Assembly: GCF_018691265.1 (NCBI RefSeq)
Contig: NW_024881330.1
Span: 15,561,386-15,625,385 of the forward strand
Direction of reading: 5' to 3'
Source: Tyto alba
Taxonomy: Eukaryota > Chordata > Aves > Strigiformes > Tytonidae
Length of the DNA: 64,000 nucleotides
The position numbers were made by a program, and so were the translations under genes. The notes below the pieces were generated by a model. That model was not told the origin of the DNA. It worked only from the letters and a program-made list of their open reading frames with translations, and did not search any database. Positions 12,190 to 23,006 of this stretch are shown here, piece by piece; positions within the stretch are counted from its first letter, which is position 1, and each line of letters starts with the position of its first letter.

Positions 12190-12812
12190 TACAAGCTAGA
12201 AAAGTGCACCAAGCTAACCATATCCCGGGCTGCATAAGAAGTGTGGCCAGCAGGTGATGCAGGAGGTGATGCTCCCGCTCTACTCTGCACTCATAAAACC
12301 CCACTGGCAGTACTGTATCCAGCTCTGTGGCCTCCAGTACAGAAAAGACATGGACCTGTTGGAGCGGATCCAGAGGATGCCACGAGAATGGTCAGAGGGC
12401 TGGAGCACCTCTGCTATGAGGATGGGCTGAGAGAGTTGGGGTTGTTCAGCCTGGAGAAACGAAGGCTCTGCAGAGACCTTATTGTGGACTTTCGGTACTT
12501 AAAGGGGGCTTTTTGCCAGGACCTGTACTGACAGAGAAAGGGGCAACTGTTTTAAAGCTAAAAGAGAGTAGATTTCTATTAGATATAAGGAAGAATTTTT
12601 TTACAAAGTGAATGCTAAGACACTGGAAAAGGTTGCCCACAGAAGTTGTGAATGCCTCATCCCTGGAAGCGTTCAAGGTCAGACTGGATGAGGCTTTCAG
12701 TTTTTGAGCAACCTGATCTAGTGCAATATGTCCCTTCCCGTGGCAAGGTGTCAGACTAGGATGATCTTTGAAGGTCCCTTCCAACCCAAACCATGCTGTG
12801 ATTCTATGATTT
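12190..12812 (+). mobile_element. CR1 LINE, ORF2 C-terminus plus 3' UTR (second subfamily)
   Basis: A second 5'-truncated CR1 copy. One frame still encodes the CR1 C-terminal signature [20 protein letters not shown] followed by EKRRLCRDL, then stops near 12,531. The 3' UTR ends with CTTTGAAGGTCCCTTCCAACCC and GATTCTATGAT. The protein-level signature differs in detail from the copy at 11,045, so the two are probably different subfamilies rather than a tandem duplication. It is a dead copy with frameshifts. Confidence 0.93.
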
Positions 12813-15800
12813 GAGTTTTAAGCCCTACGTTCTGATTTGGGGACGCTTTGTGAATCTTTAAGTCAGCAGCACAACTCCTGAGGGGCCTGGGAAGAAACTT
12901 CTACTTCTCTTCTGGTATCTAGGGCTGAAAATAAAGAACCACTTGGTAAGATAAGTACCTTCCAAATCCAGGGACCAGTAAATAGACCAGTCAGTGAAAC
13001 CAGCAGCCCCAGGGCTTATCTGACGGAGCTTACCGCTGAGCAGCAGCTTTCAAACATTAACAGTGATGTTTATCTGCCTTCAGAGAAGCGAGCTTCCCGC
13101 ATGCATGGACTGTGTTCGAGTCAGGCCTGCTTATCTCTTGATACAATCGATATGCAAGGCCCGCTACAGTTTGGTGCCTTATGCAAGCTTAATAAAGCCA
13201 GAGTAAGTGCTGCTATTTCAGTATCAGTTGAAGAAGGAAGTAAACCCACAGGGCACTGCCACAGGTCCAGTGCCAGAATTGTGTAAATTGTAAGAAATAT
13301 GAAACAGGGGATAGAGACTGTTAACATTCTCCCTTAAGTTTCCTGTTTCTCTTGTTTTAAGATTCAAGGTAGATGAGATATGTCCTGCTGTAACCTCAAC
13401 TGTAACTCAACATGCAGGTCTAGGGGAGCGAGGGGAGAGAGGGAGAGGCTGGTCTGTTTTTCATATGTGGAAAAGGAGGCAGGGAAGCCACAGCAAAATA
13501 TTTCTGAGGTCCACTCATGGCTCACTGGGGATCCCAAAATCACCTTTCTCACTGGTTTAAAGCCACAGAAGCTAAGCATGCACACCCTGAAGGGACAGGT
13601 CATGGCAATGAACAGAAGTGCTCCCTCTCTGCAATGGCATTGCTCACAAAATCTGGGGAGTCCGGAGAGCCAAGCTGAGCCTACCTAAGCCCAGCCCAGC
13701 ACAGAGATTCTCCACTTCCCCAGCTGAGCTTAAGGATTCTTCTTATTTCCTCAGCAGCTGCTTTGGGTTTACACTCACCACCTACCTATGGAAATGGGGA
13801 CTCACACTCACTCTGTGCAGCCTGCTCTGCTGCACAGAGAAGGTGGATTACTTTCATCTTTGTGATTGTGTTTTACCTTTTGATGCCCTGGATGTTTATT
13901 CCTTTATCATGTATTAATTATTGGCATTCTCTAGGCTTCCTTCTGTCTTAATCTGATTTAAAACAGACATTTGCATTTGAAAAGTAGCTAGCATGTATAG
14001 CAAATCCTTTCCCTTAGTTTGCTATTAATGCAGCCAGCTTTGATGTATTATATTAATGCTGTCTGCCAGGGGTGAAATTAGCACACCACCTATGGAGAGG
14101 CACTTCCTTGGTGAACTTACTGCTTTTACCCACAGGCAAAGCATCTACCTCCCCTGGTGCAAAACCTGGATCATGACTGCAGCAGAGTGGTCACACGACC
14201 GCTCTTCTCTCTGCTGCCTTTGTGCTGTTTTTGGGAGGTCCACAGGCTCCGCATCCTGCCCATGGCACAGGGCACTGCGTGCAAACCCCAACCTGCCGAC
14301 CTGCCACTGGGGAAGGGTGAACTTACAGGAGAAGGGTTAGACATCTGTTGCAATGGAAGAAGTGAGGACTAAACATGCTCCAAAGCACCAAACTGCCAAA
14401 TGAGGGAACGAGGCAGGTGAATGCAGAGGAACACAGGGTCAGAAGAGGACTGGGCAAGATCAGGATTTGCCTAACAGTCTTCATGAGGTTGTAAGACCAG
14501 AGCCTGAAATGCATGTGTGCTTCAGAATTATCTAACCTTTCTTTTGCAATATCTTGGCCAATTGAGGAATATAATAAATCAATCCTCTGGTGAGTTCAGT
14601 ACCAGTATTTCCCTTTTTTCCTATTTTTTTTTTCTTGATTGCACTGTACTGCTTACATAATTTAGGTCTTTTGGGAAGTTGCCTCAAGCCTGATTGATCT
14701 GTTTAAATTGGTGCAAAGGGCATATGGAGCCACTGGTGTAACTCACTCATGCTGGTTTAATTGCAGTGGTGAGTGGTGGGCACAGGACCAGGTGACCAAA
14801 GGTGCAGTGTCAGGCTCACTGATGTGACGGTGGCTGAGCTGGCTCAAGTCATGAACCTCAACCCACCGCAGCTGCTCGTGCAGGCTTTCCCTCCGCTCTG
14901 CGAGGTCTGGCAGTCGAGCTGCACAGAGCAGCCTCTCCTTGCCCTGCTCTGGCACAATATTTCACATCAGCTGCAGCTCCTTGAATGGGAGAGTTTGCTC
15001 ACCTGGGTCCTGCTGTCTGGGCTGGGTGAGGAGCAGTATTTCTGCGTGGTGCCTTTGGTGAGTAGAGACAAGCAGCAGTGGCTGGAAACCAGGCTCTCCA
15101 ACAGCATGCCTGATCACAGCATTAGCTGACTGGGAACAGCTCAAAGTGAACTTGTTTCTTCCTTAATGCCCACATAGAGTTTTGCACCAGGTTGAGTTGG
15201 TTTTAAAAGCATTTAAGTTAAATTTTTACAACTTCTGCCCGTGGACAAGACTCAAAGCAGCTTTTAGAGTTCATTTATGAAAGGGATTGGAAAAGTTATT
15301 TCAAGTTAACAGCCTACATTACAGTATTAGTTATTTGAACAGGTGGGGACCGGGGGAAGTAGGGACATTAGCCAAATCATGAATCATAAACTAATCAGAT
15401 TGCCACCCATGTTTCCACCAAAAGAAAAAAAAGCAGTTCACAAAAATACCACACATCACCAGCTACAGAACTGATTCAGCAAGGACCCAAACTTTTGTTG
15501 GGGTTTGCTGGAGTGAGTGGCTACATTTCCATTTGGTACAGGCAGAGGCTCTCTCTGGAAGCCACCGGAGAGGCTGGCTCTCCTCTGACTCCATCACCTC
15601 TGAAGGCTCAGGGCTTCTTTGTACTTTTTGCTCCCCATCACATTTCTGCTTCATCCAAGCAGGGATGAGTTTGGGGCCTTGCACACTTTACATTTACCCT
15701 TCACTGGGTCTGTTCTCCCCAAGTGATCAGCCTTTGGATTCGAGGCTCCTCCCAGCTGGCAAAGCAAAGCGCCTAATTAAGACGTCCCAGGAGGGCACCC

Positions 15801-16090
15801 CAGGATGTCTGCAGCCTCCACCTCCTCCAGGGATGCTGCAGGCTCCTCTCTCCGGTGCAGGAGGATGTGTTTGGCTGTCTGGGAAGAAGCAGGTCATGGA
15901 GCTGTTCCTTGACCCTTCCAAAATCCAGGAAAAGGGCTGTGCAGAACCACACCATGGCCCAGCTATGCTGGGCAGCAAGGGCTGCAAAGGGGCTTCTCTG
16001 TCCATGGGCCGCGGTGGAGGTTTGCCTCCTCCTGGAGCACAGTCACTGAGGAGTCCCTGGGGTAAAAAAAATATGGATATTCAACTGGAT

Positions 16091-16112
16091 TAAAAATAAA
16101 ATAAAATAAAAA
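16091..16112 (+). repeat. (TAAAA)n short tandem repeat
   Basis: Four to five TAAAA-type units in a row. An ordinary A-rich microsatellite in intergenic DNA. Confidence 0.85.
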
Positions 16113-18850
16113 CTACACTGTTGAAACTCTGTTGATGTTAGTGGAATTCCTCGTGTCTTACACCAGTGAGCAGAAAATCAGATCTAAAGTGCTGAGGCTG
16201 CTGGCAGATGCTTGCCTGTTTGTGTGTGCAGTGGAGAAAAGTGCTTGTTTGGTCCTGATTGCAGACTACAGAATAAGAGCAATTTCTCATCCCACCTCCA
16301 CAGAAGCTATTTAAATAGTTCTACACCCACTTTGAAAGATGCTCAGTTAGAAAGGGAGTAAATCTGGAAGTTATTACTCCTCGAAGGAAGAAGCACCAAT
16401 AAATAGGCTCTGCTAAGACTGCCGGTGCTCTCAGGGATAGCACCCACCTAAGAGCTATGGCTCCCTTTGCCAGCCTGCCTTTGCCATGAAACAGCTTTTA
16501 TTAGGCAGTTCGCAGAGAAAGCACACGCTGCGAGAAAGAGCCCTGTGGTTCATGTCTGAGGAGCCCTTTGAGCCGACTTGTTGTCCCAGTGAAGGGACGG
16601 GCCAAAGCCCAGCTGGCTACATGCAGACGCCTCGCAGACTGCACAAGCCACCCTGCGCTCCCCTTCCAGCACAGGAGGGGAGGCAACGGCCAGCAAAACC
16701 CACGGACACGCAAGGCGAAGCGATAGGCAGAGTGCTAATTAAAAAAGCCCTCATGAAATACCAGGGATAGGTTCGTGCTGCATGAAGTCGTTGAACGGCC
16801 TCCCTTTCCCCTCCTTGGGGGATTCCCAGCCATGAACTCACTCGCAAATCGAGCAGCGTTTGCTAGCTCTTTCCCAAAACCGTCAGTGGAGATTTAACCC
16901 ACGGCACAGCACCTCTGCAGGGCTTCTGGCAGGATGCTGCCCGCCGCCTGGCCGCTCTCTCAGCCGCTCGTGCCCCGCATCATGCTCCCTCCTCGCTGAC
17001 CCCCCTGCCCAGCGGGCTGGTGCAGACCTGCCGAGGCCCTTCCCCAGAGCAGCCGCTGGCCAGGTCCCCTCCTGGGAGGTATCGAGGGAAAAGTTAAAGC
17101 CAGGTGGGAAAACAGACCACCAGCTCTGTGCACGGGGAGCCAGGTGTGAGCCAGGGACCTTGCCGCTGGTTGCTCCCAAGCCACCAGCAACGCTGCTCAC
17201 GCCCGAGAGCAGACGTTCAGGCAGCCAAAGAGCTTTCCCAATCCCACCACATTAGACGTTTGTGTATTTAAGGTGTTTCCGAATTAGGCTACACCCAAAG
17301 AGAGACTTTTTTGAATGTATGTACTAAAAATAGCCGCAGAGTGCCTAAGTCCTCTCATGAATCTCATACAATGCTACTGTCAAAGCCAGCTGCTCGTATT
17401 TATACCCTCTCAGCACAGTCATCCTGCTCCATAACGCAGCACGCCAGGGCCCTGACCCTACAGCAAGTTTCAGGCAAAGCCTTATTTGTCTCTGGCTTTC
17501 CCCCAGCAGAGCTCTGCTGTGAGATTAAGATCTTAATATTTATAAGCTTCTGGTTTTACTATCTGTTTAATGTCACAGTAAATCAGGTACCTACGCTGCT
17601 ATCCCTCCATCCCACCTGAAACCCTCACCTTCTTAGCAAAGGGCAGCTATGTTTTTCCTTAAAAATAAACTAATTATAAAACCGCAGTGATTTTCTCACA
17701 TTTAAATAGCCTCTGTAACAACCAATTATTTCTGAGGACATGAGAAACAGCTGTTGCAATGTTGAAGCTCAGACAGTTACATCTCAGCTATTTGAATGGA
17801 TAAAAGTTGATATTTTTATTCCCATGTGGTATTACCAAGATGTGACAAACAACCATAGTGTTAGTATTAATTTGTGGAGCAAAGATCACTTTAATTTACT
17901 CCGAGCTGAGGAATAATTTTAACAGAGTATTACCATTACACAAACAACTATTTGAAAGTCTGTTCTGTCTTTCCCTCCTTTCCCCCTCTTCCTTTTGTTG
18001 TTGATAAAGCAACACAAGCCTGGGAAAGGGCTATTTGAAGGCAGAGAGAGTATGTAAGCCAGCCTTAAATCTTCCCAGACTGGGGAGGGAACTTCAAAAA
18101 ATGCTTTCCAAAGTTTAACCGAGCACTGTCGGCTACTGAATAAAAGAAGAACACCGACTTTGCCTCCCAGGGACCTGCTTGGCTCCCACCAGAAGGTAGG
18201 CAAATGTCACACAGGAGTTGGTTCCTCTCCCACAGCCTTCAGGTAAGGACTTCTGCTAAAAGCTTCACTCTTCAATCTGCATATAATCACTCAAATCAAA
18301 GTGGGATCTGCAGGTACTTAGCATCTGCAGAAATGGGGCTGCCTTCATTTAGGCTTGTAAATAGAGAGCCAAGCCTGGAGCTTCAGGCCACCAGCTCTGC
18401 AAGATTTTGCTTAGTTCTTTGGAAATCCTTGCTGCATGTAGCCATGGAAAAACACATCTGTGGCACAAAGAATGGCAGTTTGAGCTAATTAAGAAACAGG
18501 GCAACATATTTTAATTGCACATGTGCCTGTCGCCAAGCCCTTCCAAACATGTTTGCTGGGCTGCATTTTTATGCTGCTTTTCTCCCTAGGATCGTGACAC
18601 ACTTGACAATGGTGATAAATCAGCCTGTGTGCTGGCCTATTAACCAGGAAAGCATTATCAACCCCATTTAGCTGGAAATCTGAGGCCCACAGGTAATAGA
18701 GTGATTACTGCAGGTAGTTACCTGTAAGAAGCCAGTCTCAGGAGGGGAGTCCCACCCCATCCGCCCTGGTAAGATGCTTTCCTGGGAGGCATGAGGGTGA
18801 TTCTAGGTCTCTTATTTGGGCAAAGACTTTAAGCACAGAGTTACTGGGGT

Positions 18851-18852
18851 AA

Positions 18853-18884
<32 letters not shown>

Positions 18885-18885
18885 G
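18851..18885 (+). repeat. A26-G9 homopolymer junction
   Basis: Twenty-six consecutive A run directly into nine G. The exact lengths may be uncertain, because homopolymers of this length are prone to sequencing and assembly error. Confidence 0.9.
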
Positions 18886-21744
18886 TTAGGGACAGGTTAG
18901 CACATGACAGCATTTTCTCTGAAGTTTTGTGTGGATTTCAACCCAAGAAGCACATTTTGAGGTTCAAGCTTGAAACCTGTGTAGGCAAAGTAGATGTAGG
19001 GACATCTAAAGCCCAGTGGCGGACATTATTCTACAGCATCAAAACTAAGGTGCATTCAAGTGTGCAAAGCAGTAGGAAATTTTTCAAATAAAAAAAGTAG
19101 AAGGTACCATGGACTTCATGCTGCTCCAGAGTTATGCAGCAGCTGAGCAGGGAACTCTGAGGAATAAAATTTTGGAGGTACGTAAAGCTACAGCTGGACA
19201 CCAAGAGAAAGACCCAAAATGAGGAGTCCACACTAATCCACCTCTTTAAGAATCTGGCCCCAAGTGACTCGCCACAGATTGGGCAGGTGTTAAGTTGCAA
19301 AGCTAGAAATAGAAAACCGATTCCCTCTCCTGGCCTTTCGAGGGCTTGGACAGATTCCCAGACAACTGCCAGCCATATGAAGATATAAATTATTTGGAAG
19401 AGTGCAAAGGGTAATGGACCAGGGTCACAAGCCACCTGCAAGCTTGCAGACCCTTAGCAGGCATCAGTGGCCAGAGCAAACCTGGGGGTTGCAACTCATG
19501 TATTTGCCACGTGGATATGTTGAAATACCCTTTCACCACCAATTCTTCCATTTCTCTGGGCAAGATTTCTATTATATGCTGGCTCGTGCTCCGCCATCCA
19601 CCTGCCTGGTAGCAGATGCAGGCAGATTTCCTACCACAGAGAAAGGTAGGTTTCCGTTTTTGGAGTGCTCTGCCTCCAGCGCCTGCCTGGGCTGCGGATA
19701 ACTCTCTGGCCGAAGAGCCAAAGGCTGCGTGATTCCTGTCGGCTGCCACGTTGCCCACAGGGCCCCAGCAGCAGCAATGAAATGGGCCAGAGACACCCTG
19801 ATTTCATTCCGTTACGTAGGAAAATTACGAACAGTGGATGATAGCTGGTTTAGAAAGGTGGTCTTCAAAAATCCAACCGACCACCATAACCCCTCTCCCC
19901 CCAGTTAGGGGCACCACATGTCTCCCTAAGTAAGTCTGGTCCACCGCAACGAGATCCAGATCTATCCGGAGCATTCGTATAGCAACTCAGGAATCCTATG
20001 GATAAAGCCTGGTAGCAGTGATCTGCAGAGGTTTATCTCCCTGTGCTCTAAAACATCACCCTAACTGCCTTTGTCCAGATCCAAATATTTTGAAGCTTAA
20101 GCATTCACTGCTGCTGTGAAGCGGGCGACAGCGTGGGTACCTCAAGCGCAGGGCAGTTCACCTGGAAACCCAACAGCTTTCACTTCCCTCCTACACTTCT
20201 CTATTGTGGTGAGCAGCACTTCCGTGTTATGGGCTCACCAGCACCCCGTCCTCAAAATCTACTCGCAACAGCTACTGTCCTTGGCAGGCAGCAAAGCTCA
20301 CAGGCTTCCTTTTCTGTTTGAAACTGGTCCCCAGAGGCTTAATTTGCAGACAGTAATGGGATTCCACCTTCCTGCGCCTGACAGAAGGTGCCTCTGTGAG
20401 CAGCCTTGGTTCACCTTTCAAGAAGCTGACCTCTTTTTTCTTGAACAGCATCCTAGTTTTGGTATGTAGGCTGTGACAAATGTTTCAGTGAAGGATTACA
20501 GGGTTAATTAACACATTAATATTTAATGCTGCTTCCCCACTATCGGGTCGTTGGCCAAAATTTCTGACCCCTAGACCCAAATCTACTCCAGCCATAGATA
20601 TGACTGTCTTCTCAGAACCTGACTTTTTCTTCTTATTATTATTCCCAACTCCTTTCTTCTGTTTCAAGCCCTGGCCTCTTTCCTTCAACTGTTCTCCCTA
20701 CAGTCAAATTATTTTGGAAGGGAATTGTCTTCTCTTGGTTCCAGCTACAAGATTGAACCTCATTTACTGCCACTAACGCACCCTAGGCTCTCACCTCTTT
20801 CGCTGAGGAGGCACACCGTCTTCACGTGCGTTATCCTTACATTTCTATTCCTCAAATCTGCAGAAGTGGAGGGAGAAGAGGAAAGAACACGACAGGAGCC
20901 CCAGCTTGCTTGTGGGATGGGCATGGGAGAACACAGGGATGGGGAAGTTTTTGGCCGAGACAGGGTTTCCACCCCTCAGCTGGTGTGAGACACCTCGGGA
21001 TCCAGCAGCGGGAGGGCGGGAGGTGGGATTGCTGCCCAGGAAAGGCGAATCCGTTACAGCTTTATGGCTGGATACGAGCAGCAGGGAGAGCACGTTGGCA
21101 CAGGCTGTAGCACGCGGCAGCTTCTTGACATCCAGGGTCTTGTGCAACCAGCTCGCAGCCCGTCCCATACAATTTCCCTGCTATTATTTGCTGAGCTAGC
21201 AGGACTGGGACACATACACCCATCTGTGGTGCAGTCTCGGGTTTGCCAGGAGAGACAAGGACTCTCCCAGTAACCCGGGCTGCCAGTGATGGAACTAAAT
21301 GCCAAGGAGCAGATGAGATTAAGCACGCAGCTGCGGGGATGGTTAGGTTCTAAGGCAGCTCCCTCCGGACTACTCATTTGATCAGTATTTTTTCCGGTGG
21401 CTGCCAGCCCTGAGTATCCACCGCTGCAGCGCAAGGGGCCTGCTCCCGAGGGATGCCAGCCACCGGAGCCGGCGATGGTGGGGAGCGCGGGGTGCCCCTG
21501 GATTTAACAGCACCCCCAGCCCAGGCAGCAGAGCCACATCCTTTTCCCTCTGCCGCCTTCCCCACCGGCGAGACGGGAGGGCACGGGCACGGCTCTCGGC
21601 TCTGCCCTCGCCACAAAGGGCGCTTGTTCCCAGGCGCGTCGTAAGCGGGAGTTTTTGGGTGTCACCCCCCGTTTTTGGGCAGCCGGGGCCGTTCCCTGCG
21701 GTGCGCTCCCGGCCCCGGCGCGGCTCCAGCAGGGCGGGGCGGTC

Positions 21745-21759
21745 CCGCCAGGGGGCAGC
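21745..21759 (+). promoter_or_regulatory. CTCF-like binding motif
   Basis: The bases CCGCCAGGGGGCAGC agree with the core CTCF consensus at all but one of 14 positions (G instead of A at position 3). The motif sits 1.1 kb upstream of the EXT1 start codon, near the upstream edge of the dense CpG island, where insulator or promoter-tethering CTCF sites are common. Occupancy is inference. Confidence 0.5.
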
Positions 21760-21794
21760 AGCGGCGGCGGCACCGGGCCGGGCCGAACCAGGCC

Positions 21795-21932
21795 GGGGGG
21801 GCGGGGGGGGGGGGAAATGGCGGTGCACCGGAGCGGGGCGGGTGGTGGGCAGTGAAAGACCCCCGGCGCTGGGCCGGGCCTCACCCGAACTCAGCCCAGG
21901 GGGGCGGGAGGTGTGTGTAGCGGAGAAGGCGG

Positions 21933-21963
<31 letters not shown>
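21795..21963 (+). repeat. G-run cluster including G27
   Basis: Runs of 7 G (21,795-21,801) and 12 G (21,803-21,814) are followed by an unbroken 27 G (21,937-21,963). These lie upstream of the likely transcription start, within the CpG island. They are strong G-quadruplex candidates and also an obvious place for sequence-length error. Confidence 0.9.
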
Positions 21964-22084
21964 AAGGGCTGTGGCACGTTGGTACCGGTACCGCCAGCCG
22001 CCCCCCTCCCATTCCAGCGGCGGTACCGGCGGTACCGATGCCCCCCCCCACCGCCCGTCAGGTTATGAATGGGTGCAGCGGAAG

Positions 22085-22175
22085 CCCCGCCCCCCCGGAC
22101 GTGACGCCCCGCCAATGGGGGCGCGGGGCTGCGTGGCTGGATGAGGTCAGCGCGGCGGGGCCGGGGCGGGGGCGG
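22085..22175 (+). promoter_or_regulatory. EXT1: EXT1 core/proximal promoter elements, TATA-less
   Basis: Within 90 bases there is a reverse GC box (CCCCGCCCC, 22,085-22,093), a CRE-like ACGTGACG (22,099-22,106), a CCAAT box in GCCAATGG (22,111-22,118), a nuclear-receptor half site AGGTCA (22,144-22,149) and a double GC box GGGGCGGGGGCGG (22,163-22,175). No TATA box is seen. CCAAT boxes usually lie 60-100 bases upstream of the start, which would place transcription initiation roughly at 22,180-22,220; this is an inference. Confidence 0.6.
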
Positions 22176-22424
22176 TGCGCGGGGGGCCGGGTGAGGCGGG
22201 GGTCGCAGCCCGCGGGCGGGCGGGCAGGGCAGGGCGGGGGGCTCGGGGCTGCGCGGCCGCCGCCGCTGCTGCGGGCGGGGGGAGGCGGGAAGCGGGGAGG
22301 GGCTCGGAGGAGGAGGAGAGGGAGGAGGGTCCTCGCCGCCGCCGCTCCGTCCCGGGGGCCATTCAGCAGGAGCGCGGCGAGGAGCGGAGCGGCGCCGGGG
22401 CCGGGCGGGGGGGGGCGCCGGGCC

Positions 22425-22469
22425 ATGCAGGGCTTCGTCAGGCTGCGACGCGGCGGCCGCGGGCTGTGA
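22425..22469 (+). promoter_or_regulatory. uORF 1 in EXT1 leader (14 codons)
   Basis: ATG at 22,425 opens a 14-residue peptide, MQGFVRLRRGGRGL, ending at TGA. Start context has G at -3 but C at +4, so it is moderate. It is relevant only if transcription begins upstream of 22,425. Confidence 0.5.
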
Positions 22470-22476
22470 GCCGGCG

Positions 22477-22506
22477 GGGCTGGGCCGGGCCGGGCCGGGC
22501 TGGGCT
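22477..22506 (+). repeat. GGGCC/GGGCT pentamer repeat, 6 units, in the leader
   Basis: Six consecutive 5-base units of GGGCY form an array of GGG tracts separated by two bases. If transcribed in the sense direction this gives a compact RNA G-quadruplex candidate between uORF 1 and uORF 2. Confidence 0.85.
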
Positions 22507-22634
22507 GGCGCGGCGTGGGGAGGGGAGGGGCGGGCGGGCGGGAGCGTGGCGGAGGAGAGGGCAGGCAGCGGCGGGAAGGCGGGAGCGGGGCTGCCCCGGT
22601 GCCCGCCCCGCGCGGGGGGCCGGCCCCTGAGTGC

Positions 22635-22688
22635 ATGCGGGGCGCCCCGCCGGGCCGCCGCCGGCCCGCCGCCGCCCGCCGCCCCTGA
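22635..22688 (+). promoter_or_regulatory. uORF 2 in EXT1 leader (17 codons)
   Basis: ATG at 22,635 encodes a short Arg/Pro/Ala-rich peptide, MRGAPPGRRRPAAARRP, and stops at TGA 22,686-22,688. C at +4 and T at -3 make a weak start context. It is separate from the main frame. Confidence 0.5.
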
Positions 22689-22724
22689 GAGACCGGCGGG
22701 GAGAAAGTTGCGGCGGTCGCCCAC

Positions 22725-23006
22725 ATGCGCGGCCCCGGCCGGCGGCTTGGGGAACGGCGCCGAGCGGAGGTGGGCGAAGAGAGTTTGAAGCGCTCGCCGG
22801 CGGGAAGATGGCGGAGCGGAGCTGAGAGCGGCGCCCGGCGAGCTCGGGCCGCCCCCGCCTTCCTCCGCAGCCCCCCGGACCCCCGCCGGACACATGCAGG
22901 CCAAAAAACGCTACCTGACGCTGCTCTCCGCCGGCACCTGTCTCGCCCTGCTGCTCTACCTGGGAGGCGTGCGGCTGCGGGCGGCCCGGCACTCGCCGCC
23001 CGGTAG
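22725..23006 (+). promoter_or_regulatory. uORF 3, overlapping the EXT1 start codon out of frame
   Basis: ATG at 22,725 opens a 93-codon Arg/Ala-rich frame that runs past the EXT1 ATG (22,894) in the +1 frame and stops at 23,004-23,006. Ribosomes that initiate here cannot reinitiate at the EXT1 ATG. Its start context is weak (C at -3, C at +4), so leaky scanning past it is likely. The peptide itself resembles no protein I know and is probably not functional. Confidence 0.45.
22808..22825 (+). promoter_or_regulatory. uORF 4, MAERS*, strong start context
   Basis: ATG at 22,808 in the context GAAGATGG has A at -3 and G at +4, which is the best Kozak context in the leader and better than that of EXT1 itself. 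It encodes five residues and stops at TGA, 68 bases before the EXT1 ATG, a short gap for efficient reinitiation. It overlaps a YY1 motif; if transcription starts at or just after that motif the uORF would be lost. Confidence 0.6.

Larger units (their letters stand above)
12813..21440. other. Intergenic sequence upstream of EXT1, no gene seen
   Basis: No supported gene. The longest open stretch (15,533-16,093) lacks an ATG start at its left end and shows no domain. A moderately GC-rich portion lies at 16,450-17,250. AT-rich, repeat-free sequence at 17,640-17,940 looks like a possible conserved noncoding element. Simple repeats are listed separately. Confidence 0.55.
22200..22893 (+). other. 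EXT1: EXT1 5' untranslated leader (start approximate)
   Basis: This is very GC-rich sequence between the inferred transcription start and the EXT1 ATG. Its length of about 700 bases is in line with the long leader I recall for mammalian EXT1. It contains four upstream ATGs and a G-quadruplex-capable pentamer repeat, each listed separately. An AAGATGGCGG motif at 22,805-22,814 matches YY1, a factor that often binds close to transcription starts, so an additional start near there is possible. CTTCCTCCGCAG at 22,859-22,870 resembles a splice acceptor, but no use of it can be shown. Confidence 0.55.

Noticed and set aside
12241..12531. 96-codon + strand frame with a convincing conserved segment
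   Set aside because: The conserved segment is the CR1 reverse-transcriptase C-terminus; it is part of a dead CR1 copy, not a host gene.
14743..15129. Overlapping frames on both strands (118 and 70 codons)
   Set aside because: Neither shows a recognisable domain, and both exist only because the patch is GC-rich.
15533..16093. 186-codon + strand open frame, the longest upstream of the CpG island
   Set aside because: It opens at TTG, not ATG, has no recognisable domain, is rich in Pro/Gly/Ser by composition, and the opposite strand is also open.
22050..22080. TATA box at TTATGAAT
   Set aside because: It lies upstream of the CCAAT and GC boxes and does not match TATAAA; CpG-island promoters usually lack one.
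21891..22904. 337-codon minus-strand open frame rich in Pro/Ala/Arg
   Set aside because: It lies wholly within the CpG island, opposite the promoter and leader. GC-saturated DNA lacks stop codons, and the peptide is low complexity with poly-Pro from the G27 run.
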